A DNA stretch of 6,313 nucleotides from Methanosarcinales archaeon. Lineage in GTDB: Archaea; Halobacteriota; Methanosarcinia; Methanosarcinales; Methanocomedenaceae. Position numbers and translations under genes: made by a program. This document shows, piece after piece, positions 1-5,788 of the stretch. The notes beneath the pieces are model-generated. The model did not search any database. It worked only from the letters and a program-made list of their open reading frames with translations, and was not told the origin of the DNA. Position 1 is the stretch's first letter. The number at the start of each line of letters is the position of its first letter. The stretch is from contig DAOWEE010000017.1 of assembly GCA_030638625.1 (NCBI GenBank), positions 1 through 6,313 on the forward strand, in the 5' to 3' direction.

Positions 1-1218
1 ATCGGTCAATCTGTATATAGCATCAAGGTCTTTTTCAGGTATGCTAAGTTCCTTCGCCTTTTTCCGTGCTGCTTCCAGGACATGCATGCCCTTGACACCC
101 AGCTTATAAGCCAGCTGGTTCTTGATAGGTGAATTAGGATAGAGTGCGAATTCCTGGTACATTATACTTGTTCTTCTACGAAGTTCCATTCGTTTTGGAC
201 TGTAATGAGCCACGTCAACCCATTCATCATCCATCAAAAAATTGATATCGCCATCGTCTGGATAGATTAGCCCGTCCATGGCATGAAGTAATGTGGTCTT
301 TCCTGCACCGCTGGGTCCGGTAAGGGCCACAATTTCGCCTTTCTTGAAATCTACATTCATGTCCTCGATATCCAGCACTTCCCCCTGTCTTACCAGATAA
401 TACCGCTGGCACAGGTCCCTTACCTTGATGACAACTTTATCTTCTTTCAGTTCAGGCAATACCACATCAGGTTTCATTTTTGTCAGGAATTCTTTGATAA
501 GAGGTTCGGGTTTACCATCTCCTACTACCTTGCCGTTTTCTATCCACACTAACCTGTCAGCAAGGTAACTGTGTATCTCTGGCAGGTGGGAAACTATGAT
601 TACTTTAACACCGGTATGTTGCTGTACTTTCTTAATCGTGTCCAGCACTTCCTGTTTGGTGGCAGGACAGGTCATGGTAGCAGGTTCGTCCAGCAGCAAT
701 AGACTGGGGTTGGCAGCAAGTTGTCTTGCAATAAGCAGTCTTTGTTTTTCCCCACCGCTGAGCACCATTGAAAAATGTTCAGCTTTATGGTCCAGGCCAA
801 CCAGTTTGAGATATTTCATGCTCTCTTCATACAGGTCTTCATAATATGGATGGTCCTTGGCTGGCAGGGATTCTTGACCGGTCTCCTTTGAATATAGGCG
901 CCGGATAATGTTCTCGATTGCAGCACCGGGCCACAGACCGAAGTTCCGCTGAAGATGTATTGCGGTCATATCCTTCAATTTCCTGAAATCATCATCAGGG
1001 GAATTCGGGGTGATGGACAATCCGTCCAGTTCGATATTCCCTTCATTGAAACCTTCGACGCCCCTAAGTATCTTCAGTAGAGTAGTCTTGCCGCTACCAC
1101 TTTCTCCCATAATGCCGACAATTTCACCATCGTTCACTTCAAAACTTACACCGTCCAGTGCCCTTACATTGGCATCGTCCAGTTCGTAATCTTTGACCAG
1201 GTTTTTAACTTTCAACAT
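1..1218 (-). CDS. atwA: Methyl-coenzyme M reductase system component A2 (AtwA), two-domain ABC ATPase, C-terminus outside window
   Basis: Cytoplasmic ATPase of the ATP-dependent activation system that reduces the nickel cofactor F430 of methyl-coenzyme M reductase; this role is family knowledge. The 406 visible residues hold two ABC domains and no membrane segment. Domain 1: Walker A GESGSGKTT (38-46), Q-loop Q90, signature LSGGEKQ (153-159), Walker B LLLLDE (173-178), H-loop H211. Domain 2: Walker A GPSGAGKTT (301-309) and Q-loop Q355; its signature and Walker B lie beyond base 1. The family is roughly 530-540 residues, so about a quarter is missing because of the window edge, not a mutation. 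The D-loop of domain 1 reads TMTCPATKQ in place of the usual SALD; together with the FGLWPGAAIENII stretch after Q90 this fits A2 better than a transporter ATPase. The start ATG (1216-1218) has a GAGGA Shine-Dalgarno six bases upstream. A generic duplicated ABC ATPase is the alternative. Confidence 0.88.
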   Translation of the reverse strand, partial: MLKVKNLVKDYELDDANVRALDGVSFEVNDGEIVGIMGESGSGKTTLLKILRGVEGFNEGNIELDGLSITPNSPDDDFRKLKDMTAIHLQRNFGLWPGAAIENIIRRLYSKETGQESLPAKDHPYYEDLYEESMKYLKLVGLDHKAEHFSMVLSGGEKQRLLIARQLAANPSLLLLDEPATMTCPATKQEVLDTIKKVQQHTGVKVIIVSHLPEIHSYLADRLVWIENGKVVGDGKPEPLIKEFLTKMKPDVVLPELKEDKVVIKVRDLCQRYYLVRQGEVLDIEDMNVDFKKGEIVALTGPSGAGKTTLLHAMDGLIYPDDGDINFLMDDEWVDVAHYSPKRMELRRRTSIMYQEFALYPNSPIKNQLAYKLGVKGMHVLEAARKKAKELSIPEKDLDAIYRLTD

Positions 1219-1224
1219 GATATG

Positions 1225-1229
1225 TCCTC
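1225..1229 (-). promoter_or_regulatory. Shine-Dalgarno of atwA
   Basis: GAGGA on the minus strand, six bases before the atwA ATG. It supports that ATG, which also places Walker A at the normal distance from the N-terminus. Confidence 0.65.
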
Positions 1230-1241
1230 AATAATTTCAAT

Positions 1242-1260
1242 AAGTAATAATCTTTTACTT
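1242..1260. repeat. Dyad AAGTAA-N7-TTACTT between atwA TATA box and start
   Basis: Perfect 6-bp arms (1242-1247 and 1255-1260) with a 7-base spacer, just downstream of the candidate atwA TATA box in the direction of transcription, so near the expected transcription start. Its half-site (AAGTA/TACTT) recurs in the dyad at 1355-1370. Operator function is inference; the AT-rich background makes chance possible. Confidence 0.4.
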
Positions 1261-1261
1261 T

Positions 1262-1271
1262 TGTATATACA
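1262..1271 (-). promoter_or_regulatory. Candidate TATA box for atwA
   Basis: TGTATATACA, a palindromic TATA-like element centred about 50 bp upstream of the atwA ATG. A transcript starting about 25 bp downstream would have a leader of about 20-25 nt carrying the GAGGA ribosome site. Assigned by position and composition only. Confidence 0.45.
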
Positions 1272-1288
1272 GCTAATGATAATTTGTA

Positions 1289-1300
1289 AGGATTTATCCT
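1289..1300. repeat. Small dyad AGGAT-TT-ATCCT
   Basis: Perfect 5-bp arms with a 2-base spacer in the middle of the atwA/lipoprotein divergent region. Too short to assign a role; a protein-binding half-site pair is possible. Confidence 0.25.
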
Positions 1301-1354
1301 GATGTTTTGGTAGGTTATATTTATTACGGTAAACACTTTGCGAATAAACAGTGC

Positions 1355-1370
1355 AAGTATACGCATACTT
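1355..1370. repeat. Dyad AAGTAT-ACGC-ATACTT next to the lipoprotein TATA box
   Basis: Perfect 6-bp arms (1355-1360 and 1365-1370) with a 4-base spacer; the right arm runs into the TATA-like sequence at 1368-1376. A symmetric site overlapping or abutting a TATA box is a usual place for an archaeal repressor or activator. The half-site resembles the one at 1242-1260. Confidence 0.42.
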
Positions 1371-1376
1371 ATATGT
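1368..1376 (+). promoter_or_regulatory. Candidate TATA box for the lipoprotein gene
   Basis: CTTATATGT, about 65 bp before the ATG at 1437; a start about 25 bp downstream would give a leader of about 35-40 nt. The AT-rich run just before the ATG (around 1418-1427) is too close to the start codon to be the box unless the message were leaderless, and a ribosome site argues against that. Confidence 0.4.
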
Positions 1377-1426
1377 TTATACAATTAAAACAGTTGATTA
1401 CTTTTAAGTTAAGTCAAATATAAAAA

Positions 1427-1431
1427 AGGTG
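1427..1431 (+). promoter_or_regulatory. Shine-Dalgarno of the lipoprotein gene
   Basis: AGGTG five bases before the ATG at 1437; it supports that start, which also leaves a complete lipoprotein signal peptide. Confidence 0.6.
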
Positions 1432-1436
1432 CTGTT

Positions 1437-2591
1437 ATGAGGAAAATATCAATTATATTGTGGGTATTACTTACGATTTCAATTATTATATCTGGGTGCG
1501 TGGAACCATATGATGTGAATACACCAGATACTACTGCAACATCCACTCCGCAAGCTACTGCAACGGCTAAAGTGTCACAGACCGTAGACCCTGTAAAATT
1601 GCTCAGTGCTCCGACCTGGACATGGAGCAGCAGGATACGGATAAAAGGTGTGGATATGTCAGATGACGGTGAATACATTGCAGGTTTATCTACCCAAAAG
1701 GTTGTAGTAAAAACACCTACAAAGACTTTGTTTGCAAATTTGGTGTGGAACAGTGCCAATCATGCTGCAGTTTCAAGTAATGGTAATTATATTGCCATCG
1801 CTGATGAGTATTTTTTCAAACTGTACGATAATGATGGTGGCGAACTCTATTCGTACACTGTCGGAAGTGACATCAATCACATAGTCTTGCTGGATAGCGG
1901 AATTGTAATACAGGGTGGCGAAAAGGCACCAGTGCTAAATGCCATAGATACCTATGGAAACGAGATGTGGTCATGGGAACCGGGCGTCTCTACCACAAAA
2001 GTAATGATGTTTGAACTTTCTGGCAATGGTGAGAACATGTTGGTAGGAACCTCGGATGATAGGGTATATTACATGTCAAATAATGGCAAAAATATATGGT
2101 ACAAGTATGTTTCCGGGGAAATTGAAGATATTGAAATTTCAGATGATGGCAACTATCTTTATGTGTTGACCGATGACAACACGATACATTCCTTTGACAG
2201 GTATGGTAACAAGAACTGGGAAAAGAAATTGGACACAAATACGGTCGAAATTGAAATAAGCAAAAATGGGAACTACATACTGACAAAACCATTTAATCAA
2301 GCTAAGACTTATTCATTCAAGCATAAAGTCTATCTGCTTGAAAATAATGGAAATGTAAAGTGGATGAAACAGATGAGCACTGATGTTGGTGTTATCGGGA
2401 TCTCAGATGACGCAAAATATGTTGTTATCAGCGAGGACCGGGATTTCAGGATGTATAACCTGAATGGAGATGAACTGGCAAGTTATCATCTGGACAGTCA
2501 ATACGGGTCAAAATTTGTATCCTTTGACATGACCACTGATGCCAAGAAACTGGCCCTGGGCACCACAAACTCGTTACTGGTATTCGGCTGA
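1437..2591 (+). CDS. Secreted lipoprotein with PQQ/WD40-like beta-propeller
   Basis: Function unknown; probably a surface-anchored propeller for binding or protein interaction. The 384 residues start with a signal peptide: MRK, a hydrophobic stretch (about 4-18), then lipobox I-S-G-C with C21 as the lipidation site. A Thr/Ala/Pro-rich linker (about 28-50), typical of archaeal surface proteins, precedes the folded part. The rest repeats a motif of the type [IVLM]-S-x-[DN]-G-x-Y-[ILV] at about 74, 112, 151, 194, 234, 274, 322 and 365, spaced 38-48 residues. Several blades end in a strand like 'IHSFDRYGNKNWEKKL', with a conserved G-N-x-x-W, as in PQQ-type propellers. Eight motifs suggest seven or eight blades. 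I see no catalytic motif and no N-glycosylation sequon. The gene looks more AT-rich than its neighbours and stands alone, between a divergent gene and a convergent one, so context says little about its role. Confidence 0.85.
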   Translation: MRKISIILWVLLTISIIISGCVEPYDVNTPDTTATSTPQATATAKVSQTVDPVKLLSAPTWTWSSRIRIKGVDMSDDGEYIAGLSTQKVVVKTPTKTLFANLVWNSANHAAVSSNGNYIAIADEYFFKLYDNDGGELYSYTVGSDINHIVLLDSGIVIQGGEKAPVLNAIDTYGNEMWSWEPGVSTTKVMMFELSGNGENMLVGTSDDRVYYMSNNGKNIWYKYVSGEIEDIEISDDGNYLYVLTDDNTIHSFDRYGNKNWEKKLDTNTVEIEISKNGNYILTKPFNQAKTYSFKHKVYLLENNGNVKWMKQMSTDVGVIGISDDAKYVVISEDRDFRMYNLNGDELASYHLDSQYGSKFVSFDMTTDAKKLALGTTNSLLVFG

Positions 2592-2624
2592 GGCCGGATA
2601 CCATTTTCAAATTTAATAATATTC

Positions 2625-2632
2625 TTTTTTTT
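2625..2632 (+). terminator. Oligo-T terminator after the lipoprotein gene
   Basis: A run of eight T on the plus strand, 34 bases after the stop codon, matches the T-rich signals that end archaeal transcripts. A 4-bp hairpin (CGGC-TGAG-GCCG) overlaps the stop codon but is too far from the T-run to be an intrinsic terminator with it. The tract lies in the 48-bp gap before the convergent cyclase gene. Confidence 0.5.
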
Positions 2633-2639
2633 GGTTATT

Positions 2640-3227
2640 TCATTCTTGAATCAGCACAGCCCTGGCTGGCCCCCCGTCTCCATGTTCAACCTTTAGCGGC
2701 AGGCACACAAAGAGATATCCTCCTGCATCCACATCAGACAACACCAGACCTTCAACCACAGCAATACCCGCACCCAGCAAAGTATGATGTACCTCGTATT
2801 CTTCCCCGGCCGCACCTATTGACAGGGCATCAGTCCCCACGGTCTTTATGCCGTTATCGACAAGATACTGTGCCGCCGCTGCTGTTAACCGTGCCCCGCC
2901 CCTGGCTCCTTTAAATAATATTATCTCATCCAGTTTCGCATCGCCTAAATCGCCGGGTGCGATATTACCTTTAATGTGGGACAGGTCAACAACTCTGGCA
3001 GGGCCAACAAGCATGTCCAGCGGCATATCATCGATACCTGCACCCCCTTCAATAAAATGCAGGGGCGGGTCAACATGGGTGCCCGTATGGGTGCCGAGTG
3101 TCAACTGTGAAACGTTGTAGAGGTCACCACTTTCAAGCATAGATATCCGCGTGATAACCGGACCCGGTTCACCGGGATACATCTCCATATCAGGACTGAT
3201 TGTCATTGAGATGTCAATAACTTTCAT
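2640..3227 (-). CDS. Cyclase family protein (kynurenine formamidase-like metal hydrolase)
   Basis: Member of the cyclase/kynurenine formamidase family (Pfam Cyclase), metal-dependent hydrolases of amide or cyclic substrates; the archaeal substrate is unknown. In 195 residues the metal-site motif HTGTHVDPPLHF is intact (H47, H51, D53, H57), as are the C-terminal HH pair (147-148) and E159 in VVEGLVL; in studied formamidases the N-terminal His/His/Asp and later His and Glu bind metal. Start MKVIDISMTI is the usual family N-terminus. No signal peptide, so cytoplasmic. The part between ILFKGARGG (103-111) and LTAAAAQYL (114-122) is shorter than the lid loop I expect in bacterial members, which may alter substrate choice. 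Its ATG overlaps the pheT stop as ATGA, indicating translational coupling and one operon. The link to tRNA-Phe charging is unexplained; no other tryptophan-degradation gene is present. Confidence 0.85.
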   Translation of the reverse strand: MKVIDISMTISPDMEMYPGEPGPVITRISMLESGDLYNVSQLTLGTHTGTHVDPPLHFIEGGAGIDDMPLDMLVGPARVVDLSHIKGNIAPGDLGDAKLDEIILFKGARGGARLTAAAAQYLVDNGIKTVGTDALSIGAAGEEYEVHHTLLGAGIAVVEGLVLSDVDAGGYLFVCLPLKVEHGDGGPARAVLIQE

Positions 3228-4834
3228 ACCACCATCTCAAACCCTATGGTCGGCTGCTGGAGTCCGAAATTGGATATTACGTCAGGATGTATTTCACCAA
3301 ATATGCCGACTTCCTCACCGTCTGCGATTATGGCTGCCCGCCTTCCCTCAAGAAAAGCAGGGTCATCCGTATTGCCAATGGAATATTCTATACCCCTCTC
3401 CCGCATAATAGCATCCACGACTGCCCGTATCTCTGTAAAATTGGCTGCAGGATAAATGCTGACGGCTGCTAACTTCTGTGCCGTGGTGGCGTTTATAACC
3501 ACATCGCCCACTTCAAAGATACGCTGGGGCAGTTCACGGTGCTGGTTCAATGAAAGTATCTCCATAAGGTTCGGCAGGATAGTTGTCCTGAGCATGGTCT
3601 GGTCCTCGCTGATTGGATGCTTCACAGGTGTAGCCTTCCCGTCAGGAGTGCGTAGCATATTGTGGTAATGGACCTTTTCGCTTGTCAGTGTAAAGGGCAT
3701 GACCTGGTAAAACCCAAGCCCAACCAGTATCTGCATAATGTCATGGTTCTTGATGGAAATAGGATGCTGCTGGCCCACAGTTACAGTCCGGGGTATGGAA
3801 GGTGAGATATTGTCATACCCATATCCTATGATTATGTCTTCAATCAGGTCCCAGGTATGCAGGATATCAGCCCTGTATGCAGGGGATGCGACCTCTATGT
3901 GGTCCTGTTGGGCGGATGCCCCGAACCGCATTCGGTGCAGGTTCTCCACAATCTGTTCAGTTGAGAGTTCAAAACCTGCAAGGGAGCGTACTTCATCTAC
4001 GTTAAGTTTCCACGCACCCGGTGTCAGGTCTGGCATAGTGGTCTTTCCTTCGATGCTATTATTGACGGTCACGCTTTCGATGGTCCCGCCCCGCTCGGCC
4101 AGTGAGGTGACCACGATGTTAAGGGCAGTATATACGTTCTTGTCCAGCCCGGTAACATCAATGAACACATCATGAGTGTCAAGTTCGACCCGGGTCAAAT
4201 CTCCATTGATGATTGGAGGGAATGAGAGTACCTGGTCCTGGCTGTCAAGTATCAGGGGATATTTATCAAAACCTTCCATGAGATGAGCATACTTCACTCC
4301 TTTTGGATGCTTCTCCAGTATCTCCTGCATGGTCATTGGCACATCGAAATCCAGGGGCACGAAACTAAAGTCAGGGTCGGCGGCCACGTATCTGAATGGA
4401 GGTTTGACCCTGGTGATATCATGGATACCGATGGATACTTTCTTGCGGTCCCGCCCCAGGCCCCAGTGCAGGTCTTCCTGCAGTCCCATCAGGCTCTCAA
4501 TACTGTAATCATTGAATTGCAGCCCCCGTACCACTGCACAGCCCAGATAAGGGCGGATACGTTTAATGTCATCATCCAGTGTAATTGCAATGTCGGATTC
4601 CTGAACCTGGTATTCGGGCAGTCCGGTCTCAATTCCAAGAAATCCTCTCATGCCCCTGGCTACGCCTTCAGGACTGTATAAGTCGGGCCGGTCAGGGAAG
4701 AACTCAATATCAATATGGTCTTCTTCTATGCGTTCAATGTCGGCGCCCATCATGGGTACCCGTTCGATAAAGGTGTCCCTGTCGGTTCCTGTAAGTGTTT
4801 CAATATCCTCGTAATATAAGGTGATTACTGGCAT
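3224..4834 (-). CDS. pheT: Phenylalanyl-tRNA synthetase beta subunit, archaeal type
   Basis: Beta subunit of the alpha2-beta2 synthetase that charges tRNA-Phe with phenylalanine in the cytoplasm; it carries tRNA-binding and editing parts, while aminoacylation sits in PheS (not in this window). The 536 residues match the compact archaeal/eukaryotic form rather than the roughly 800-residue bacterial one, which adds N-terminal tRNA-binding and C-terminal anticodon-binding domains. Visible: N-terminal FFPDRPDLYSPEGVARGMRGFLG (45-67, shown here only as landmark FFPDRPDLYSPEG), a B3/4 editing domain (about 85-250), a B5 domain (about 270-345, ending RADILHTWDLIEDIIIGYGY), and the catalytic-like core (about 355-536) with RIFEVGDVV (438-446) and GEIHPDVISNFGL (513-525). 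The ATG has AGGAG seven bases upstream. The last codons overlap the downstream cyclase gene by four bases. It looks complete and functional. Confidence 0.95.
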   Translation of the reverse strand: MPVITLYYEDIETLTGTDRDTFIERVPMMGADIERIEEDHIDIEFFPDRPDLYSPEGVARGMRGFLGIETGLPEYQVQESDIAITLDDDIKRIRPYLGCAVVRGLQFNDYSIESLMGLQEDLHWGLGRDRKKVSIGIHDITRVKPPFRYVAADPDFSFVPLDFDVPMTMQEILEKHPKGVKYAHLMEGFDKYPLILDSQDQVLSFPPIINGDLTRVELDTHDVFIDVTGLDKNVYTALNIVVTSLAERGGTIESVTVNNSIEGKTTMPDLTPGAWKLNVDEVRSLAGFELSTEQIVENLHRMRFGASAQQDHIEVASPAYRADILHTWDLIEDIIIGYGYDNISPSIPRTVTVGQQHPISIKNHDIMQILVGLGFYQVMPFTLTSEKVHYHNMLRTPDGKATPVKHPISEDQTMLRTTILPNLMEILSLNQHRELPQRIFEVGDVVINATTAQKLAAVSIYPAANFTEIRAVVDAIMRERGIEYSIGNTDDPAFLEGRRAAIIADGEEVGIFGEIHPDVISNFGLQQPTIGFEMVV

Positions 4835-4838
4835 GTCC

Positions 4839-4886
4839 TGACTCCTGTAGTGACTTATGTATTGACTTCTGTATTGATTTGAGGTA
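4839..4886 (-). repeat. 12-bp tandem direct repeat in the pheT leader, overlapping its Shine-Dalgarno
   Basis: On the plus strand the units are TGACTCCTGTAG (4839-4850), TGACTTATGTAT (4851-4862), TGACTTCTGTAT (4863-4874) and a degenerate TGATTTGAGGTA (4875-4886). In mRNA sense, against the consensus ATACAGAAGTCA, the three proximal units match at 10, 11 and 12 of 12 positions and the distal one at 6. The unit nearest the ATG contains the AGGAG ribosome site; the next two carry ATAAG and AGAAG at the same place. The array lies between the candidate TATA box and the start codon, so much of it is probably transcribed. Function is unknown. Confidence 0.75.
4842..4846 (-). promoter_or_regulatory. 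Shine-Dalgarno of pheT
   Basis: AGGAG on the minus strand, seven bases before the pheT ATG, a strong site that fixes the start. It lies inside the proximal unit of the 12-bp tandem repeat. Confidence 0.75.
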
Positions 4887-4888
4887 TG

Positions 4889-4896
4889 AGATATAA
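4889..4896 (-). promoter_or_regulatory. Candidate TATA box for pheT and the cyclase gene
   Basis: TTATATCT on the minus strand, about 55-62 bp before the pheT ATG. A start about 25 bp downstream falls near 4865-4870, within the 12-bp repeats, and gives a leader of roughly 30-36 nt. Assigned by sequence and spacing only. Confidence 0.45.
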
Positions 4897-4927
4897 CACT
4901 TGCAATAAAGATTTTTTGATAAACTGG

Positions 4928-4939
4928 ATAAGACCTTAT
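4928..4939. repeat. Small dyad ATAAG-AC-CTTAT in the flpA/pheT gap
   Basis: Perfect 5-bp arms with a 2-base spacer, 15 bases past the flpA stop and upstream of the pheT TATA box. No oligo-T run follows on the minus strand, so it does not look like a terminator; it could be a binding site or chance. Confidence 0.28.
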
Positions 4940-4954
4940 GTGTACCTGTATTAA

Positions 4955-5674
4955 TTATCCTAAATCTTCCTGATGTAACCTGCGTGCAACCAGGGCCAGA
5001 TGGTCCCTGTGGAACGGTTCCAGCCCCTTTTTGCCAAGGACTTCAAATTCAATATCCAGTTTTGTAAGTTCCTGCTCGAACACATGTTTAGGGTTGGCAG
5101 TGCTGTCCACGCTGCGAGCCTTTATTACCATGATTAGATGTCCGCCGGGTTTTAAGCACTCTCTGGCATTGTCAATGGCTATCTCTGCCTGGTTAGGCTG
5201 GGCCACGTCCTGGTATATCACATCAACATTTCCTGCAATGGCTCTGTATGAACTGGGTTTGGTGGCATCTGCAAGTATGGGGACCATGTTCTTGCGCTTA
5301 GTGCATACTCCGATAAGGTCGCGCATGACCCTGGGCGCGAATTCTACTGCAAATACCCGCCCATCTGTCACGATATCAGAAATATGGCTGGCAGTAGTGC
5401 CTGATGCCGCACCCAGGTATAATATATTGGAATCAGGTGCAATAGGAATGGTCATCCCCTTTTCTATCATGGCAGCCAGTTTACTGCGGTGCGGTGACCA
5501 TAGCCTGTATTCAATACCGTCCCTGCTCACCAGTTTTTCACCATAAACACGAGTGCCGGGTATCAGGTTCCTTGTGGCAAGTCTGGCCCTGCCTGCATCT
5601 TGTATTGAATACACATTAGGGGGCAGTGGACTCAACGGTGGCAACGATGACAGCTTGTGCGGACTTTTTGGCAT
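4955..5674 (-). CDS. flpA: Fibrillarin-like rRNA/tRNA 2'-O-methyltransferase
   Basis: SAM-dependent methyltransferase of the archaeal C/D box sRNP; with Nop5 and L7Ae it 2'-O-methylates rRNA and tRNA at guide-chosen sites. From the ATG at 5672-5674 the protein has 239 residues, near the usual 225-235. It contains the fibrillarin N-terminal landmark LPPNVYSIQDAGRARLATRN (16-35 approximately), SAM-binding motif YLGAASGTT (86-94), VEF (110-112), YQDVAQPNQA (154-163) with the conserved Asp, the K in VIKARSVD (about 183-190) and the closing EPFHRDHLALVARR (219-232). The frame stays open to a GTG at 5825-5827, but the extra 51 residues are hydrophobic and low complexity and extend past where the family begins, so I chose the ATG. 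No Shine-Dalgarno precedes it. No nop5 adjoins it, unlike the common archaeal arrangement. Confidence 0.93.
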   Translation of the reverse strand: MPKSPHKLSSLPPLSPLPPNVYSIQDAGRARLATRNLIPGTRVYGEKLVSRDGIEYRLWSPHRSKLAAMIEKGMTIPIAPDSNILYLGAASGTTASHISDIVTDGRVFAVEFAPRVMRDLIGVCTKRKNMVPILADATKPSSYRAIAGNVDVIYQDVAQPNQAEIAIDNARECLKPGGHLIMVIKARSVDSTANPKHVFEQELTKLDIEFEVLGKKGLEPFHRDHLALVARRLHQEDLG

Positions 5675-5677
5675 AAG

Positions 5678-5697
5678 GACTGAATAATGACTGAATA
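5678..5697 (-). repeat. 11-bp-period direct repeat just before flpA
   Basis: GACTGAATA occurs exactly at 5678-5686 and 5689-5697 on the plus strand; in flpA mRNA sense this is TATTCAGTC twice, the proximal copy ending three bases before the ATG. It takes the position where a ribosome site would be expected. The octamer GACTGAAT appears again at 5863-5870 in the arcS leader. Confidence 0.6.
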
Positions 5698-5740
5698 TCA
5701 ATAAGATTTTCCTAAATCCCTGCCATAATCTATTATTCAG
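5680..5740 (-). promoter_or_regulatory. Possible structured leader of flpA (9-bp inverted repeat with internal hairpin)
   Basis: CTGAATAAT at 5680-5688 is the exact reverse complement of ATTATTCAG at 5732-5740, a 9-bp stem enclosing 43 bases. Inside it a 5-bp hairpin (GATTT at 5705-5709, AAATC at 5714-5718) has a 4-base loop. If the flpA transcript starts beyond 5740, the stem would end about five bases before the ATG and could limit initiation. Mostly A-U pairs, so stability is modest. No clear TATA box for flpA was found, so whether this is transcribed is unknown. Confidence 0.35.
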
Positions 5741-5774
5741 GTAAGACAATAAGGGACGAAATAAGAATGACAGG

Positions 5775-5785
5775 AATATTTTAAG
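5775..5785 (+). promoter_or_regulatory. Weak candidate TATA box for arcS
   Basis: AATATTTTAAG lies about 95 bp before the arcS ATG. Transcription starting about 25 bp downstream would begin near 5805, leaving a leader of about 70 nt made almost entirely of the 17-bp repeats. A weak match chosen on position. Confidence 0.3.
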
Positions 5786-5788
5786 AAT

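Noticed and set aside
1409..1759. 116-codon open frame on the minus strand
   Set aside because: Antisense to the lipoprotein signal peptide and first propeller repeats; no ribosome site or homology seen.
2585..2632. Hairpin plus T-run as an intrinsic terminator
   Set aside because: The 4-bp hairpin overlaps the stop codon and is about 30 bases from the T-run; only the oligo-T tract is kept as a terminator call.
3738..4175. 145-codon open frame on the plus strand
   Set aside because: Antisense shadow of the pheT B5 and core region.
4835..4954. T-box or amino-acid-responsive riboswitch before pheT
   Set aside because: The gap is 120 bases with a likely leader of about 35 nt; no specifier stem or antiterminator-like fold, and T-boxes are not expected in archaea.
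5031..5546. 171-codon open frame on the plus strand
   Set aside because: Antisense to the conserved methyltransferase core of flpA; no recognisable domain.
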